Shown here: piece by piece, positions 17,201-25,566 of the stretch
How positions within the stretch are numbered: the stretch's first letter is position 1
How the letters are laid out: every line of letters starts with the position of its first letter
DNA from: Thalassomonas viridans
Lineage (GTDB): Bacteria > Pseudomonadota > Gammaproteobacteria > Enterobacterales > Alteromonadaceae
NCBI RefSeq assembly: GCF_000948985.2
Contig: NZ_CP059733.1
Coordinates: forward strand, 6,262,001 to 6,326,000
Direction of reading: 5' to 3'
DNA length: 64,000 nt
Translations under genes and position numbers: made by a program
The notes under the pieces: generated by a model
What the model was told of the DNA's origin: nothing
The model's input: only the letters and a program-made list of their open reading frames with translations
Database searches by the model: none

Positions 17201-19049
17201 AATGACGGGACATACTGACATATTCATTGCCGCCATACTCAATGTAATCCAGGTTATGGCTACCTTTAGCGGTATCTTCACTGTAGTGATATACAATGCT
17301 GTTACCGGCAACATCAACGACCTTTTTCAAGGCCCAAAATTTCGCCAGCCCATTGCTCTTGTTAGGGTTATTAGGTTCAACAAAAGCATCACCGATATCA
17401 CCCGCATCATCGGTCTGGCCATAATAATAGATATCACCGGCTTTGGTTTCCACAGTAAAATATACAGGTCCGGAATCAGCAGCCTGACCATGAGCGGTGA
17501 TCACGGCAAAATTATCAATAGCGGTATAATAGGTAGAGCCGTCACTGCCGTAATTACTGTTGTCAGCTAAAAACAGCGGCTGACCGCTTAAGCAAAAGAC
17601 ATCACTATCATCATACTGAACCGCACTGATTTCGCCGTGATGGTACATATTCTTAGGACAACGGCTGATGGCATCACCGGCGCTTAATGACCAGCCGACT
17701 CCCATAATACTGCTGCCCCCCTGACTGGAATAATTCAGGGAAACCTCAGGTTTCACCCCGGCAACACCGGCCGGTAAATTCAGCGGTACAGAATACGTTG
17801 CCGCCCCGGATTCATTAACACGGAACTGACCAGCAGTAAAGCCGACATCATTGCTGAGTTCGGCCAACGAAGCCGTATCACTTACACTATCGCTTTGAAC
17901 AAAGTCCGATAAGGTAAAGGCTGCAGAAGTGACATATTCCGAACAAGTGCCGGAAAGACAAGCCCGTACCTGATAACGGTATTTACCCGAAGTTTTGCCT
18001 GTATAGCTAACATTCAGGTCGCTGCCCATATCCTGAATATCACCCCAAACCCCGTCAATCTCTTCACGCAACTCAAAACTAACGCCTATGCTGTTGCTGA
18101 GCCAGTTTATTTGATAGCTGTTATCTTGTGGATTTAAATTACCGACATCAACAGTATAAATTTTAGGTAAAGCTATCGCATAACCGGCAGCCGATTGCTC
18201 CACCGAGACATTGAGCAAACCGTCACTGCTGCTAATGGTAAAGTCATTAAAACCATCACCGATAAAGTCGTGCTCACTAAACAAGTAACCGGAAGGAGAT
18301 AAATCTGCGTCTTGCCACTCCTGTGCCGATATTTCAGTCAGCTGCCAGGAAAAATCAACATAATAAAGTTTTAAATACCTGCCGGCAGAAACCTGTACAT
18401 AAAGATCATGGTTATTATCTTTATAAACAACAACTACCTTATCTTGTACGGTAAAATCAATGGTATCAATGGCTAGCCCGGATTCACCCTCGACAACCAC
18501 TTTAGTCGTCAGACTATAATTACCCGCCGATAACTGTCCAAAATCGGCACTGTAGTAACCATCCGCTTTTACAGCAGTTTTTTTTATCACTTCGATCGGA
18601 CCGCCACTCAGGATAAAAGTAACCGTTGGCTCGAAACCCTCAACCACAGTTATCTGGCTGCGGGCGACAAAATTCAGCTTAGAAGAAACAACTGGCTCAT
18701 TGCTTTCCACCGCTTGATAATTAAGCTGAATAGTCTCCGGTTGCTCAACACCGGCAAGACATGTACCGCCTGGTGTCACTTCAACCGGCTGCTCCATTTG
18801 CTGGGCCAGTGTCAGTAATGAAAATAAGCCGTCATTAGCGGTAGTTGAAACCGCCCAGGCATTCTTATCTCCGGTAACACAACCCAGCTTACTATCGGCT
18901 TTCACTTCCTCTGTAGTAAATATGGCATTGTCACCATTAACATTTAATGCAGTGATCTTGCCGGCGGCTAATGCCTGGGCACAACCACTTAAAGCAAGCA
19001 ATATTGCAGTACTTGAACTTAACAAACGGCCTTTAAGATTGTTACTCAT
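11241..19049 (-). CDS. SpvB/FG-GAP/RHS-repeat polymorphic toxin
   Basis: 2602 residues from the ATG at 19049 (AAGGAC ~12 bp upstream). It begins with a signal sequence whose LSGC at residues 20-23 could be a lipobox; ALA-AG is an alternative cleavage site. Ig-like segments follow to ~400. From ~405 there is an SpvB-type domain (SGAATYSVPLNLPAGVAGV, SLNYSSQGG). Seven FG-GAP/VCBS calcium-type motifs lie at ~740-1130 (DINADGYSD, DVDGDGLQD, DFNRDGRAD and others). YD/RHS repeats run from ~1500 to 2180. The core ends with GRFLQADPF and NPLSATDPSGY near residue 2233. The last ~370 residues are a variable tip: a Gly/Ala-rich pre-toxin, then a tyrosine-rich domain (YEYYDVEYTYRVTHNGEYDY) without a match I recognise. 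It resembles TcB/TcC-like and wall-associated RHS proteins. The immunity candidate overlaps its 3' end. Confidence 0.88.
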   Translation of the reverse strand: MSNNLKGRLLSSSTAILLALSGCAQALAAGKITALNVNGDNAIFTTEEVKADSKLGCVTGDKNAWAVSTTANDGLFSLLTLAQQMEQPVEVTPGGTCLAGVEQPETIQLNYQAVESNEPVVSSKLNFVARSQITVVEGFEPTVTFILSGGPIEVIKKTAVKADGYYSADFGQLSAGNYSLTTKVVVEGESGLAIDTIDFTVQDKVVVVYKDNNHDLYVQVSAGRYLKLYYVDFSWQLTEISAQEWQDADLSPSGYLFSEHDFIGDGFNDFTISSSDGLLNVSVEQSAAGYAIALPKIYTVDVGNLNPQDNSYQINWLSNSIGVSFELREEIDGVWGDIQDMGSDLNVSYTGKTSGKYRYQVRACLSGTCSEYVTSAAFTLSDFVQSDSVSDTASLAELSNDVGFTAGQFRVNESGAATYSVPLNLPAGVAGVKPEVSLNYSSQGGSSIMGVGWSLSAGDAISRCPKNMYHHGEISAVQYDDSDVFCLSGQPLFLADNSNYGSDGSTYYTAIDNFAVITAHGQAADSGPVYFTVETKAGDIYYYGQTDDAGDIGDAFVEPNNPNKSNGLAKFWALKKVVDVAGNSIVYHYSEDTAKGSHNLDYIEYGGNEYVSMSRHFNKVQFNYADNLKAVAGYSGGSTILMDQLLTGISVTVDGEAYRHYALDYFSTDIAEEKNYLDTITECIEDPSDAANSRCLEPLSFTWQRPAAKSEISSFQPFAAEGELPLRSDGRLSARMLDINADGYSDIVHVNSGWWVQYGPNFTSQEFLSRIGSHSGDHPYALTIDYNGDGRQELLVADSDSDNWHVLTYAQDPETVVEPGGSEDICLDGPAVAVEFCHRYVPPKSFDEIDLGRQAVAFKDGARVMDVDGDGLQDIVFTVDNQIKMYQNLGGSFSAAKSLIDLNSVALTESLFAGLHVKFSPKMKNTAAIDINGDGRSDMLMKAKSNVSECSVEHATSYSECVEAGGVWGSASETKWYLYVSGGTSAAPTLTIRDVIDYKDDDMRVADLNADGLTDIIYRKKDGDTWYYQLSNGYDFGPVQTSIFMSDGAEAGQTYFIDFNRDGRADVLKAISGKWQIWMSEASTIPEKVDWSKRGEMTRDKDDTVLFGDGNGDGHLDLLKTENDDGWYVQYGQPTDVIDQVITDFTNGWGVSTHVTYDNMLSDEVNITNADGNRLAGEALEDTLSPVSPMTVVKKVTSDSNHNSEVSVSYRYGGLLLHRKGLGSLGFNTLKTLDAQSGVETTTTYRQAYPYTGMPVSTIQKNSSGLLLSSAYNELKQLTTAQGGVYPYIDIASQTQYQIGSNGTQYQLATTITDNNYDTWGNLSGSVVKVKDNGTLVHTTTTVNNFGTGWDQKKGRLLTTNVTKELAGQSPISRHSAFSYYSGGDSCNSITQIQGMLASSTVNGLTTTNCYDDFGHKVKVSKSALLNDGDTEVTKISSSSVYSTDGRVVSSSTDSAGFITSYTYDGASGAGSVSGIIRSVSATDANGIAVTKHSDIWGKEIAVESNAAAAKTTETAYCVAGSGCSENAYYYQLVKQGGAPEKRIEFDKFGRDIASRVQHFADNSYSYTFKDYDSKGRLSKEYIASFSSTRGSDYKAYHYDKYDRVTSVDLPNSDAADYQTPTTTFAGYSTTQTDALGKARTEERNALGQLVSVTDAKDGVLTYVYDAYGNLKTVTKAADTVNILQVSNTYDDYGQKTQMTDIDKGTWHYRYNGFGKLVWQQNANDDEVTTEYDSIGRKVRQYAYDNTQCWIYGDANSAYGKGKLFKTKYFDAGEASCSSDAFSQGSEVEYDSAGRAYHSKQILNNVMSALNGEYHTYNEYDSNGRVSIQSYPGLGLRIRHGYQNGYAYKLSDADRLTDAGEELVYQQVTEMNASGQVKQVTYANGATEAMEYFDQTGLVKSHTLTKSGASLHNLSYGYAANGNLKTRSHGFGVLSNNIDYSETYAYDDLHRLTGRTVTTGEQTAYSMNENYAYDGFGNFTSKAGTGYYQYDDNKRLTKIHSGAGFTGSVKYDFDYDANGNITDDGNRTLVYASFDKVIQIYQGNITTGFTYGMGHKRYYRHDLRDEDGEAVNTHTAYLGGLEKVYRSKTVDGSVTTPELEYKFTVGNVVITERANAADNASTGESYLHKDHLGSPLTITDENGDVMQQQVFDPWGKAHQLVADNSLLSGIPLTTRGYTGHEGIAGVDIIHMNGRIYDPTIGRFLQADPFIQAPKDSQSYNRYAYVLNNPLSATDPSGYFLKKLMKVTGTGHVLRALAKVPLLNTAVQIAIGIGCGGGTAAAACLAAYNGLQSYAVTGSLGAGLRAAAITYATVKGFQKIGAKFDAASDQNIADWADAFGTPAEDAVLSNLHSFGGNMLTSGQIAGQIASHAVVGGISATLSGGKYGHGFFSAGVTKGAGGAFLPGGSNLSANEIVRGAVVSAVIGGTASAIAGGKFANGAQTAAFQYLFNQAAESVIREIKRIGRLVIEDGKAVTSERKVGKASWELSGGRVGEGSVAGLAIDLALKAKRTASYGIVIDMLYQEYGIYYQYEYYDVEYTYRVTHNGEYDYTYKVVNIGKEVATGNTYWRYTGRSTGFSIEDIRGCFITCDGINRGVLGKGVE

Positions 19050-20082
19050 AATTAGTAAAGGTCCTTGTGACAGGATAAATTCATAATGTTTAAAACTCTT
19101 AAAATATTGTTGAGATGCACCAATCACTTGCTTCCTGAAGAAAGTAAAACAAAACCATGACTCAGGCACTGATTTCTCACAGTACCGGATAGCGCAAATT
19201 TAACGTTGTACAGATGATGCTCTCGTTACTGGTCAACCAGATTACCTGTTAATTGTGTGCGGTTATTCAATATCTGCCTTTTCCACCGCGCCCTGGTCAA
19301 ATATTCCACTTGTCAGCCATTATCATTTTCACTTAACTTCAAGTTATAATCATTCTCGTAAGAGCGGAAATGCATATCGCTTATATCAGGCAGGGTAATA
19401 ACTCTTCCCGGCTCAGGCTCTACCCCATAAATAATATAATGAGCCGTCGCAGATAATTATTCTTCGGTATTGGCATAGCTAAAGAAGCTGAACAATGATA
19501 ACCATCCAGCACATAAAAATTGAAATCTGAAACATATGAGCATTAACAGCAACCTGGTTTTATTTTTATCTGCAGGCAATTGTTACTAGCAGGGTACAGA
19601 TTGCACGGCCGGCTTTATTGCTCAAAGATCTCGGCCACTGTTCTGCATACCCCGCCGCCAGTCTAACAAAAGCGACCCCCTAAGTGATGAAAAGCCCCAA
19701 GAATAACAAAACAAATCTCATGAAATTAAACACTGCCACTATATAAAATACTCAGCTTACTAAAGCTTTACATCAGGCATTAAATTAAAAAATGAATATT
19801 TGACGGGAGATTTTCTGAAATATGCCCGGCATATTAATATTATCCTTCAGGCATCCATGCGGTTAGGTGTTTTTAGGTTTCCAGGCTCCTTACACAGGTT
19901 CCCGACGCAACTATAAACAGGGACGGGATAATAACGCTTTTGATCTTTAAATGAAACAAAAAACATACAAAAAACTAACCTATATACGCCTGTGCCATAA
20001 TGTACATCATGTATAAATAGCGCAGCCGTAAATCGACAATAAGCAGTTACCGGGACTTAATTATACACTATCTCCCCATGAA
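19050..20082. other. 1-kb stretch without a recognised gene
   Basis: Upstream region of the rhs gene, A+T-rich, with no open frame that looks coding, no RNA gene and no clear repeat. It presumably contains the rhs promoter near 19060-19200. The 3' end of the neighbouring DUF2306-like gene is at 20083, so the right half may be decayed accessory sequence. Confidence 0.5.
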
Positions 20083-20760
20083 TCACTTTCGACTAAAAGT
20101 ATTGATAAACTTGGTAAATCCAATTCGCACCAACCAATACCCGGAAAGCAGGATCACCAGTACGACAGGAATTGCCAGCAATTCGATGGTACGAACAGCA
20201 TCCGGGAATAATTTTGCCTGGCCCAGGAAAAAAGCAGCGGTAGCCATAAACATGGTAAAACACATACGCCACACATGCCGGATAATGCGCTGTTTGCCGT
20301 GAACTCCGCCGCAATAGATCATTCTCATATCCAGAGCGGCGGCAAAAGTCGCAATGCAGCCAAAGAAATAGAAAACCGGCGAGGCAAAGCCATGCAGTTT
20401 ACCTGTTTCACTGTTTGCCGCCTGCATGCCAAAGATAAAATACATGATGGCTACAACCGCCACTACCGCTAAGGCAACCTGCTCAAAGTAACCTGTGCTG
20501 CCTGGCTTGCGCTTTATTGCCATCCAGGAACTGGCAACCAAATAACAAATAAAGATGCCGTTAATCAGCGATAGGAAAATGGTTCTGATGTAAGCGACAT
20601 AAATGGAAGTAAGCCCCAACACCAGCATGGCGATTAAAAAGGTTTTACCCGCTACTTTATGTGACGGAGAATATTTAGGTAAAGCAAATACCATAAACCC
20701 TGCCAGGATCCCTACGGAACCGGCTAGAAAATGAATAAGTACCAGGGGTGGAAATGTCAT
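20083..20760 (-). CDS. Polytopic membrane protein, DUF2306-like
   Basis: 225 residues with about six to seven transmembrane helices. The start MTFPPLVLIHFLAGSVGILAG and the motif SPSHKVAGKTFLIAML recall the DUF2306/YozB-type family (histidines near helix ends; HKxxGK after the second helix). No enzymatic motif is visible. It is a single gene, divergent from the FabH-like gene with a 362-bp gap. Function unknown; family placement is tentative. Confidence 0.6.
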   Translation of the reverse strand: MTFPPLVLIHFLAGSVGILAGFMVFALPKYSPSHKVAGKTFLIAMLVLGLTSIYVAYIRTIFLSLINGIFICYLVASSWMAIKRKPGSTGYFEQVALAVVAVVAIMYFIFGMQAANSETGKLHGFASPVFYFFGCIATFAAALDMRMIYCGGVHGKQRIIRHVWRMCFTMFMATAAFFLGQAKLFPDAVRTIELLAIPVVLVILLSGYWLVRIGFTKFINTFSRK

Positions 20761-21122
20761 ATTTACCTCTCTTTATTGAAGCTGCTTGTATATAACGTTA
20801 CTTATGAGTCCTATACTTAAGTGGCAATCAACATGCCAGCCAACAAGCGACTGTTATTAAAAAGAAATTTTAAATTTACATTTTTAAAGCATGAATTCAG
20901 TCCCAAACCTGGGAAAAGCAAATGATAGAAAATCCCGATAATGGGATATAAAAACCGGGGGGTTCTTCCGGGCTATTAACAGCTAGCTCCAGAACGAAGC
21001 AAGCGGCCTCAGTGAATATTCAACATTTGTCGAATTTATCGCTAGTAAACATCAGCTCAGACCAGTAAGATGTTACAAAGATGTATCCCTATCCACTTTG
21101 ATAGCAGATTTTAGGAATTTAT

Positions 21123-22196
21123 ATGTTATATGCTGAAATTACCGGCTGGGGTAAGTGCTTACCTCCGGCAACGTTAACCAATGATGATCTTTCAACGTTT
21201 GTCGATACCAGTGACGAGTGGATCACCACCCGCACCGGCATTAAATCCCGCCGGATTTCACATGTAAATACCGCCCACCTGGCATCTGTGGCCGCCGAGC
21301 GCGCCATGGCTGCCGCCGGTATCAGCGCCGACGAAGTCGACCTGATCGTTATCGCCACCTCCTGCCCGGATACCATAGTGCCCAATACCGCCTCTATGGT
21401 GCAGAAGATGCTGGGGGCGAGCAATGCCGCCGCGGTGGATATGACCGCCGCCTGTACCGGCTTTTTATATGCCCTGCAAAGCGCCACGGCCCAGATACGG
21501 GTCGGCGCCGTGAAAAAGGCCATAGTGATAGGCGCCGAGCGCATGAGCTGGTTTATCAACTGGTCTCGCCGGGAAACCGCGGTATTGTTCGGCGACGGCG
21601 CCGGTGCGGTAGTGATTGAAGCCAGCGAGGAAAAGCTCGGCCTGGTCAATGCCAAGCTAGGTTGCGATACCGAAGCCAGGGACGTGCTGGAAATCCGCGG
21701 TTTCGGCACCGACATGGACAGGTACGAAAATGCCCCCACAGCACTGGACGTACACTTTATCGGTAAAGACATCTTCCGCCGCGCGGTCAAAGGCATGGGC
21801 ACGGCTTCACAAACCGTGCTTGAAGAAGCCGGGCTTGATGTCAACGACATTAACCTGCTGGTACCGCACCAGGCCAATTTACGTATTATTGCCGCGCTGC
21901 AAAAGCAGTTCGAACTGCGCGATGACCAGGTGATGGTCAATATCGACCAGTACGGCAATACTTCCGCCGCCACTGTGCCGATCGCTTTATGCGAAGCCCT
22001 GGAAAGCGGCCGCATCAAACCCGGCGACAATATCATGACCGCCGCTTTCGGCGCCGGTTTAACCTGGGGCGCGGGTTATATCAAGTGGGGACAAAGAGTT
22101 ACCCCTATCGCCACCAGCGATGCCGAACTGCCGTCAAGCGATGCCACGGCTAAAGAGCTGTTGTCTGTGGCAATAAAACACTGCCTGAACCAGTAA
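21123..22196 (+). CDS. Beta-ketoacyl-ACP synthase III-family protein
   Basis: 357-residue thiolase-fold condensing enzyme. Cys111 sits in [12 protein letters not shown], His in [10 protein letters not shown] and Asn in [15 protein letters not shown], giving the complete C-H-N triad of FabH. N-terminal [16 protein letters not shown] is the typical FabH opening. It is ~35 residues longer than E. coli FabH, with an insert around [20 protein letters not shown] and a C-terminal extension. It stands alone, away from the fab cluster, and a terminator follows. It could be a second FabH or a specialised ketosynthase; I do not assign fabH. Start ATG with AGGA upstream. Confidence 0.88.
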   Translation: MLYAEITGWGKCLPPATLTNDDLSTFVDTSDEWITTRTGIKSRRISHVNTAHLASVAAERAMAAAGISADEVDLIVIATSCPDTIVPNTASMVQKMLGASNAAAVDMTAACTGFLYALQSATAQIRVGAVKKAIVIGAERMSWFINWSRRETAVLFGDGAGAVVIEASEEKLGLVNAKLGCDTEARDVLEIRGFGTDMDRYENAPTALDVHFIGKDIFRRAVKGMGTASQTVLEEAGLDVNDINLLVPHQANLRIIAALQKQFELRDDQVMVNIDQYGNTSAATVPIALCEALESGRIKPGDNIMTAAFGAGLTWGAGYIKWGQRVTPIATSDAELPSSDATAKELLSVAIKHCLNQ

Positions 22197-22230
22197 TTTT
22201 CCCCGGATTTCCCTGCTCCAGAGCATCCAG

Positions 22231-22270
22231 AAGTCAACACCGGCATTCAATCCCGGCGTTGACTTTTTAT
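22231..22270 (+). terminator. Intrinsic terminator after the FabH-like gene
   Basis: AAGTCAACACCGG pairs with CCGGCGTTGACTT (one mismatch) around a 9-base loop and is followed by TTTTATTT. Confidence 0.85.
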
Positions 22271-22358
22271 TTGGCCAAAAACCCCTTATTATAAATAGTC
22301 TTAACCAGCTAATTATCAAGCTATTGTAACCCTGGGCGGCAATTCAAAGGATCGTTTT

Positions 22359-23042
22359 ATGTCTCACGCTACCTCTGACAACTCTCACGCCAATGACCAG
22401 CAATTAAATTCGGTCACTTTGCTGGGCAATTTAGTCAACAAACCCGAGATCCGCTACCTGGCCAATCCGGTACAGGCCATTACCGAGTTAACCCTGGCCA
22501 CCCACAGCAAGTGGCTGGACAAGAAAACCAACAGCCAAAAGGAATGGACCAGCTTTCACCATATCAAGGTAGTCGGCGAGATTGTCGAACAGGTGATTGC
22601 CCGGGCGCAAAAAGGCGATATATTGCTGGTACAGGGTTATCTGGCCAGCCATGACTATGCCCCCAAGGAAACCGTAAATGCCACCTTTATCCAGGCATTT
22701 GCCAAGGGTTATACCCAGGAAATCAACCAGCTTCATTGCAGCGCTACCTTAGCCACCCCGCTGACCCTGGTTACCACGGAAAACAATAAAACCCTGGCCC
22801 ATGCCGATATCACCATTAGCTTTGAAGCTGCCGCAACCAGCACAAAGAAACCGAAACAGCATCTGATCACCCGCCCGGTGCATATCTGGGGAAAACAGGC
22901 ATTATACCTGAGCGAACAAGCCGCCCCCGGAGATACCCTGCTTATTGAAGGCAAGTTAAATTACCTCAATGATTTTGATAAATCTCAGTTTATTGATGCC
23001 AAACAGATACAGCTGATAAAAAAACAAGCAACTAACTATTGA
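22359..23042 (+). CDS. SSB-like protein with two OB folds
   Basis: 227 residues. Residues ~17-115 are a single-stranded-DNA-binding-protein OB fold (NSVTLLGNLVNKPEIRYL, EWTSFHHIKVVGEIVEQV, KGDILLVQGYL). Residues ~125-222 look like a second, more diverged OB fold (HCSATLATPLTLVT, PVHIWGKQALYLSE, GDTLLIEGKLNYL). The acidic DDDIPF tail of bona fide SSB, needed for partner recruitment, is absent. It is therefore probably an accessory or PriB-like SSB rather than the housekeeping one. AAGGA precedes the ATG. Confidence 0.78.
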   Translation: MSHATSDNSHANDQQLNSVTLLGNLVNKPEIRYLANPVQAITELTLATHSKWLDKKTNSQKEWTSFHHIKVVGEIVEQVIARAQKGDILLVQGYLASHDYAPKETVNATFIQAFAKGYTQEINQLHCSATLATPLTLVTTENNKTLAHADITISFEAAATSTKKPKQHLITRPVHIWGKQALYLSEQAAPGDTLLIEGKLNYLNDFDKSQFIDAKQIQLIKKQATNY

Positions 23043-23130
23043 TTTTTCGCTCAAAATGCTGGATTTTTAAACAAGCGGCCAATAACGACAACAACAATGG
23101 CCGGGCAAAAATGAGGATCACTCCGGCATT

Positions 23131-24015
23131 ATGATTAATCAATTCAAGCGGTGTTTTGGCAAAGCATTAGGGTCTGTCCGGCGCTCTATGCTGCTATTTT
23201 TCCTGGGCTACCAAATACCGGGCCTTAGCGCCAGCAGCTCATTCCCTGAAGCTTCCCGCTTCGCTGAACAAAGAATTTTTATTATCCTGGCCCTGTTACT
23301 GCTGCTTATTTTCCTCCTGGTTCGCTACCGCAAAGGCCGTTACGGGCTGTCATCCCTGCCGAGGAAGCAATACGCTTACCTGGAAGTCAGCAAATCCAAG
23401 CAGCAAATAGGCTTGTATCGCCAGCATCAAACCAATACCAATACCGTGCTCAATATCAAGGATGTGATCAGCAGCAAGATCATGCTTAACGACAAGCTGA
23501 TCAACCTGGTTACCCGGGAGCAGGCAGATACCTTTGATACCGAGCAGGAAAAGCTGCTGCTGGACAATTTTGCCCGCACGCAAAGTGAAAGAATGCTCGA
23601 CGGCCAGCTCAGAACGGTTAATTTGGTACTCACCGACAAGCAGCAGAAAAGATATGTTATTTGCCTCTACCTCAGGGCGGGCAATAAACGCCTAACCAAA
23701 ACCCGCTATCAGGACGTGGTCGAAGATGTGCTCGAATGGTGCCGGTTATTGTCTTCGCAAATCAACAACTACCATAACCCCCAAACGCCCCCGGCAACGG
23801 CAAAAACCTCACCGCTCCAGGTTGAGGCCACTCCCGCTTCGCAACAGGAAACTGAACCTGCGCAGGCTGCGCCTAAGCCGCAAGAGCAGCAGGAAATTAA
23901 TAATAAATTTATGTCTGCCCTGGAAAGGCTGGTAAAGCTAAAGCAAGAGGGCCTGCTAAGCGACAGCGAATTTTCCCGGGCCAAGGAAAAACTGCTGGAT
24001 ACACCAGAGAAATAA
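23131..24015 (+). CDS. Membrane-anchored protein with C-terminal SHOCT domain
   Basis: 294 residues. The N-terminal hydrophobic stretch (~20-32) may be a signal. A strong helix lies at ~47-64 (FIILALLLLLIFLLVRYRKG). A soluble cytoplasmic part follows (TVLNIKDVISSKIMLNDK), then a P/A/Q-rich linker (~215-255) and a SHOCT motif at the end (FMSALERLVKLKQEGLLSDSEF, AKEKLL). SHOCT is a short oligomerisation or membrane-targeting module common in bacterial envelope proteins. It lies between the SSB-like and VTT genes on the same strand with ~60-90-bp gaps. Specific role unknown. Confidence 0.72.
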   Translation: MINQFKRCFGKALGSVRRSMLLFFLGYQIPGLSASSSFPEASRFAEQRIFIILALLLLLIFLLVRYRKGRYGLSSLPRKQYAYLEVSKSKQQIGLYRQHQTNTNTVLNIKDVISSKIMLNDKLINLVTREQADTFDTEQEKLLLDNFARTQSERMLDGQLRTVNLVLTDKQQKRYVICLYLRAGNKRLTKTRYQDVVEDVLEWCRLLSSQINNYHNPQTPPATAKTSPLQVEATPASQQETEPAQAAPKPQEQQEINNKFMSALERLVKLKQEGLLSDSEFSRAKEKLLDTPEK

Positions 24016-24076
24016 TCCTTCGAACGCATTTGCACCATTTGCACTACAGCAATAACCCGGTATCATAACCGGCCCT

Positions 24077-24775
24077 GTGTTGTTTATTGACTTAAAGAGT
24101 GTCCAAATTGTGTCGTCGGCCATAAAGTACAGCCTTTTTTTTGCGGTGCTGCTCCTGATCCTGCTTTTCGCCAGCAACACCCTCACCCTGGCAGACCTGA
24201 GCCGTTTTAATCCCGCCAACTGGGGCCAGTACCTGATAGACCAGCAACTGATCCCCCGGGGGCCCGCAGGTATAATCACCTTGTTCCTGTTTTTAAGCAT
24301 CACCACCGCCATAGGCCTGCCCAGGCAAGTGGCCGCCTTTGTCAGCGGCTACAGCTTTGGCGGTATCTACGGCGCCGCCCTTGCGACCCTGGCGGCCACG
24401 GTCGGCTGTTTGCTGACCTTTACCCTTTCCAGGCATTTATTCAGCAATAAAGTAAGCGCCAGGTACCCGAAACAAATCGACAAAGTCTCCGCTTTTATCG
24501 AGCAACAGACTCTGGTGAAAACCATTATTATCCGTTTATTGCCCTTAGGCAGTAACCTGATGACCAATATCCTGGCGGGGGTTACCCGGGTGTCGGCCAA
24601 ACCCTATGTCCTGGGATCCTTTCTCGGATTTATTCCCCAGATGTTAATTTTTTCTTTTGCCGGCAGCGGTGTAAAACTGGCGGACGAACAGCAGGTTTAT
24701 TTCACGTTTGCTTTATTTGTTATCATCGCCCTGCTCGGCAGTTACCTGGTGCGGCAATCCTCTCTGGCACGCTAA
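24077..24775 (+). CDS. TVP38/TMEM64 (VTT domain) membrane protein
   Basis: 232 residues. The VTT/DedA-related core is visible: SITTAIGLPRQVAAFVSGYSF, GGIYGAALATLAATVGCLLTF, and RLLPLGSNLMTNILAGVTRV near the C-terminal helices. Proteins of this superfamily act in membrane homeostasis and lipid scrambling; exact substrate unknown here. The GTG/TTG start region is weak, so the first ~10 residues are uncertain. Ends at a terminator shared with dsbA. Confidence 0.82.
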   Translation: MLFIDLKSVQIVSSAIKYSLFFAVLLLILLFASNTLTLADLSRFNPANWGQYLIDQQLIPRGPAGIITLFLFLSITTAIGLPRQVAAFVSGYSFGGIYGAALATLAATVGCLLTFTLSRHLFSNKVSARYPKQIDKVSAFIEQQTLVKTIIIRLLPLGSNLMTNILAGVTRVSAKPYVLGSFLGFIPQMLIFSFAGSGVKLADEQQVYFTFALFVIIALLGSYLVRQSSLAR

Positions 24776-24822
24776 TCTAAGCAGCGCCCGTTTTGTTTAA
24801 GCAAGCTGCAAAGCCTGTATCA

Positions 24823-24854
24823 GAAAAAATTAAGGGGCCATATGGCCCCTTAAT
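24823..24854 (-). terminator. Terminator between convergent VTT gene and dsbA
   Basis: ATTAAGGGGCC and GGCCCCTTAAT form a perfect 11-bp stem around ATAT (24829-24854). On the minus strand a T-run follows, so it primarily terminates dsbA but can act in both directions. Confidence 0.88.
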
Positions 24855-24886
24855 ACTGTTTATTTGCTTTACTGCTGGAATATGAA

Positions 24887-25519
24887 TTATTTCAGTGCCA
24901 GCAAGTACTTGGTCAGTTTTTGATAATCTTCTTCGAAGTTATCCCGGTCAAGCTCCTGGTTATTGATGCGGTACATGCCGTTAACAATAATGGTAGGTAC
25001 GCCGGTCAAAGCACCTTTACTGGAGAAATAATCCTGGTTTTTCTTCATCTGGTTAGCTTTGCTGTTCACGCTGAAGCTTTTCATGATCTTGTCGAATTTC
25101 TCACCGTCAGCTCCCTGCAGCACAAAGATGTTACGCAGGTCTTTTTCCGAGGTGATCACGGCGCGCTGTACCTGGATGTAGTTGAAAATCGCGGCAACCA
25201 CTTTTTCTTCCATACCCATCTGCTGGGCGGCAACCACGGCTTTGCTTAACATCGCCTGTACTTTAGGAGAAGCCGCACGCAGGAAATCTACGTGGTTACG
25301 CTCAAAAGGCACACCTTCAGGCAATTGCTTTTTCAGCTTGGCAAAAAACGGTTCAAAACGAAGACAATGAGGGCAGTAGAAAGAAAAGTATTCTCTGACT
25401 TCCGGTTTCGTCGAAGCTTTTTCACTGACCTTGGTATACTGCTTACCCTCTTCATATTCGGCACATGCGGCCATAAAAGGGATAAACATTAACATTATTA
25501 AACTGATTACTTTTTTCAT
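24887..25519 (-). CDS. dsbA: Periplasmic thiol:disulfide oxidoreductase DsbA
   Basis: 210 residues with a signal peptide (MKKVISLIMLMFIPFMAACA) and a thioredoxin fold interrupted by a helical domain. The active site is C49-P-H-C52 in FSFYCPHCLRFEPF; the cis-proline loop is GVPT. It donates disulfides to exported proteins and is reoxidised by DsbB. It follows srkA after 47 bp on the same strand, the same order as yihE-dsbA in enterics, so it is likely cotranscribed. Confidence 0.96.
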   Translation of the reverse strand: MKKVISLIMLMFIPFMAACAEYEEGKQYTKVSEKASTKPEVREYFSFYCPHCLRFEPFFAKLKKQLPEGVPFERNHVDFLRAASPKVQAMLSKAVVAAQQMGMEEKVVAAIFNYIQVQRAVITSEKDLRNIFVLQGADGEKFDKIMKSFSVNSKANQMKKNQDYFSSKGALTGVPTIIVNGMYRINNQELDRDNFEEDYQKLTKYLLALK

Positions 25520-25566
25520 TCTACTCTTTTTCCTTAAATGAACCTCGTCTGGCCCTGGGTTTAGCC

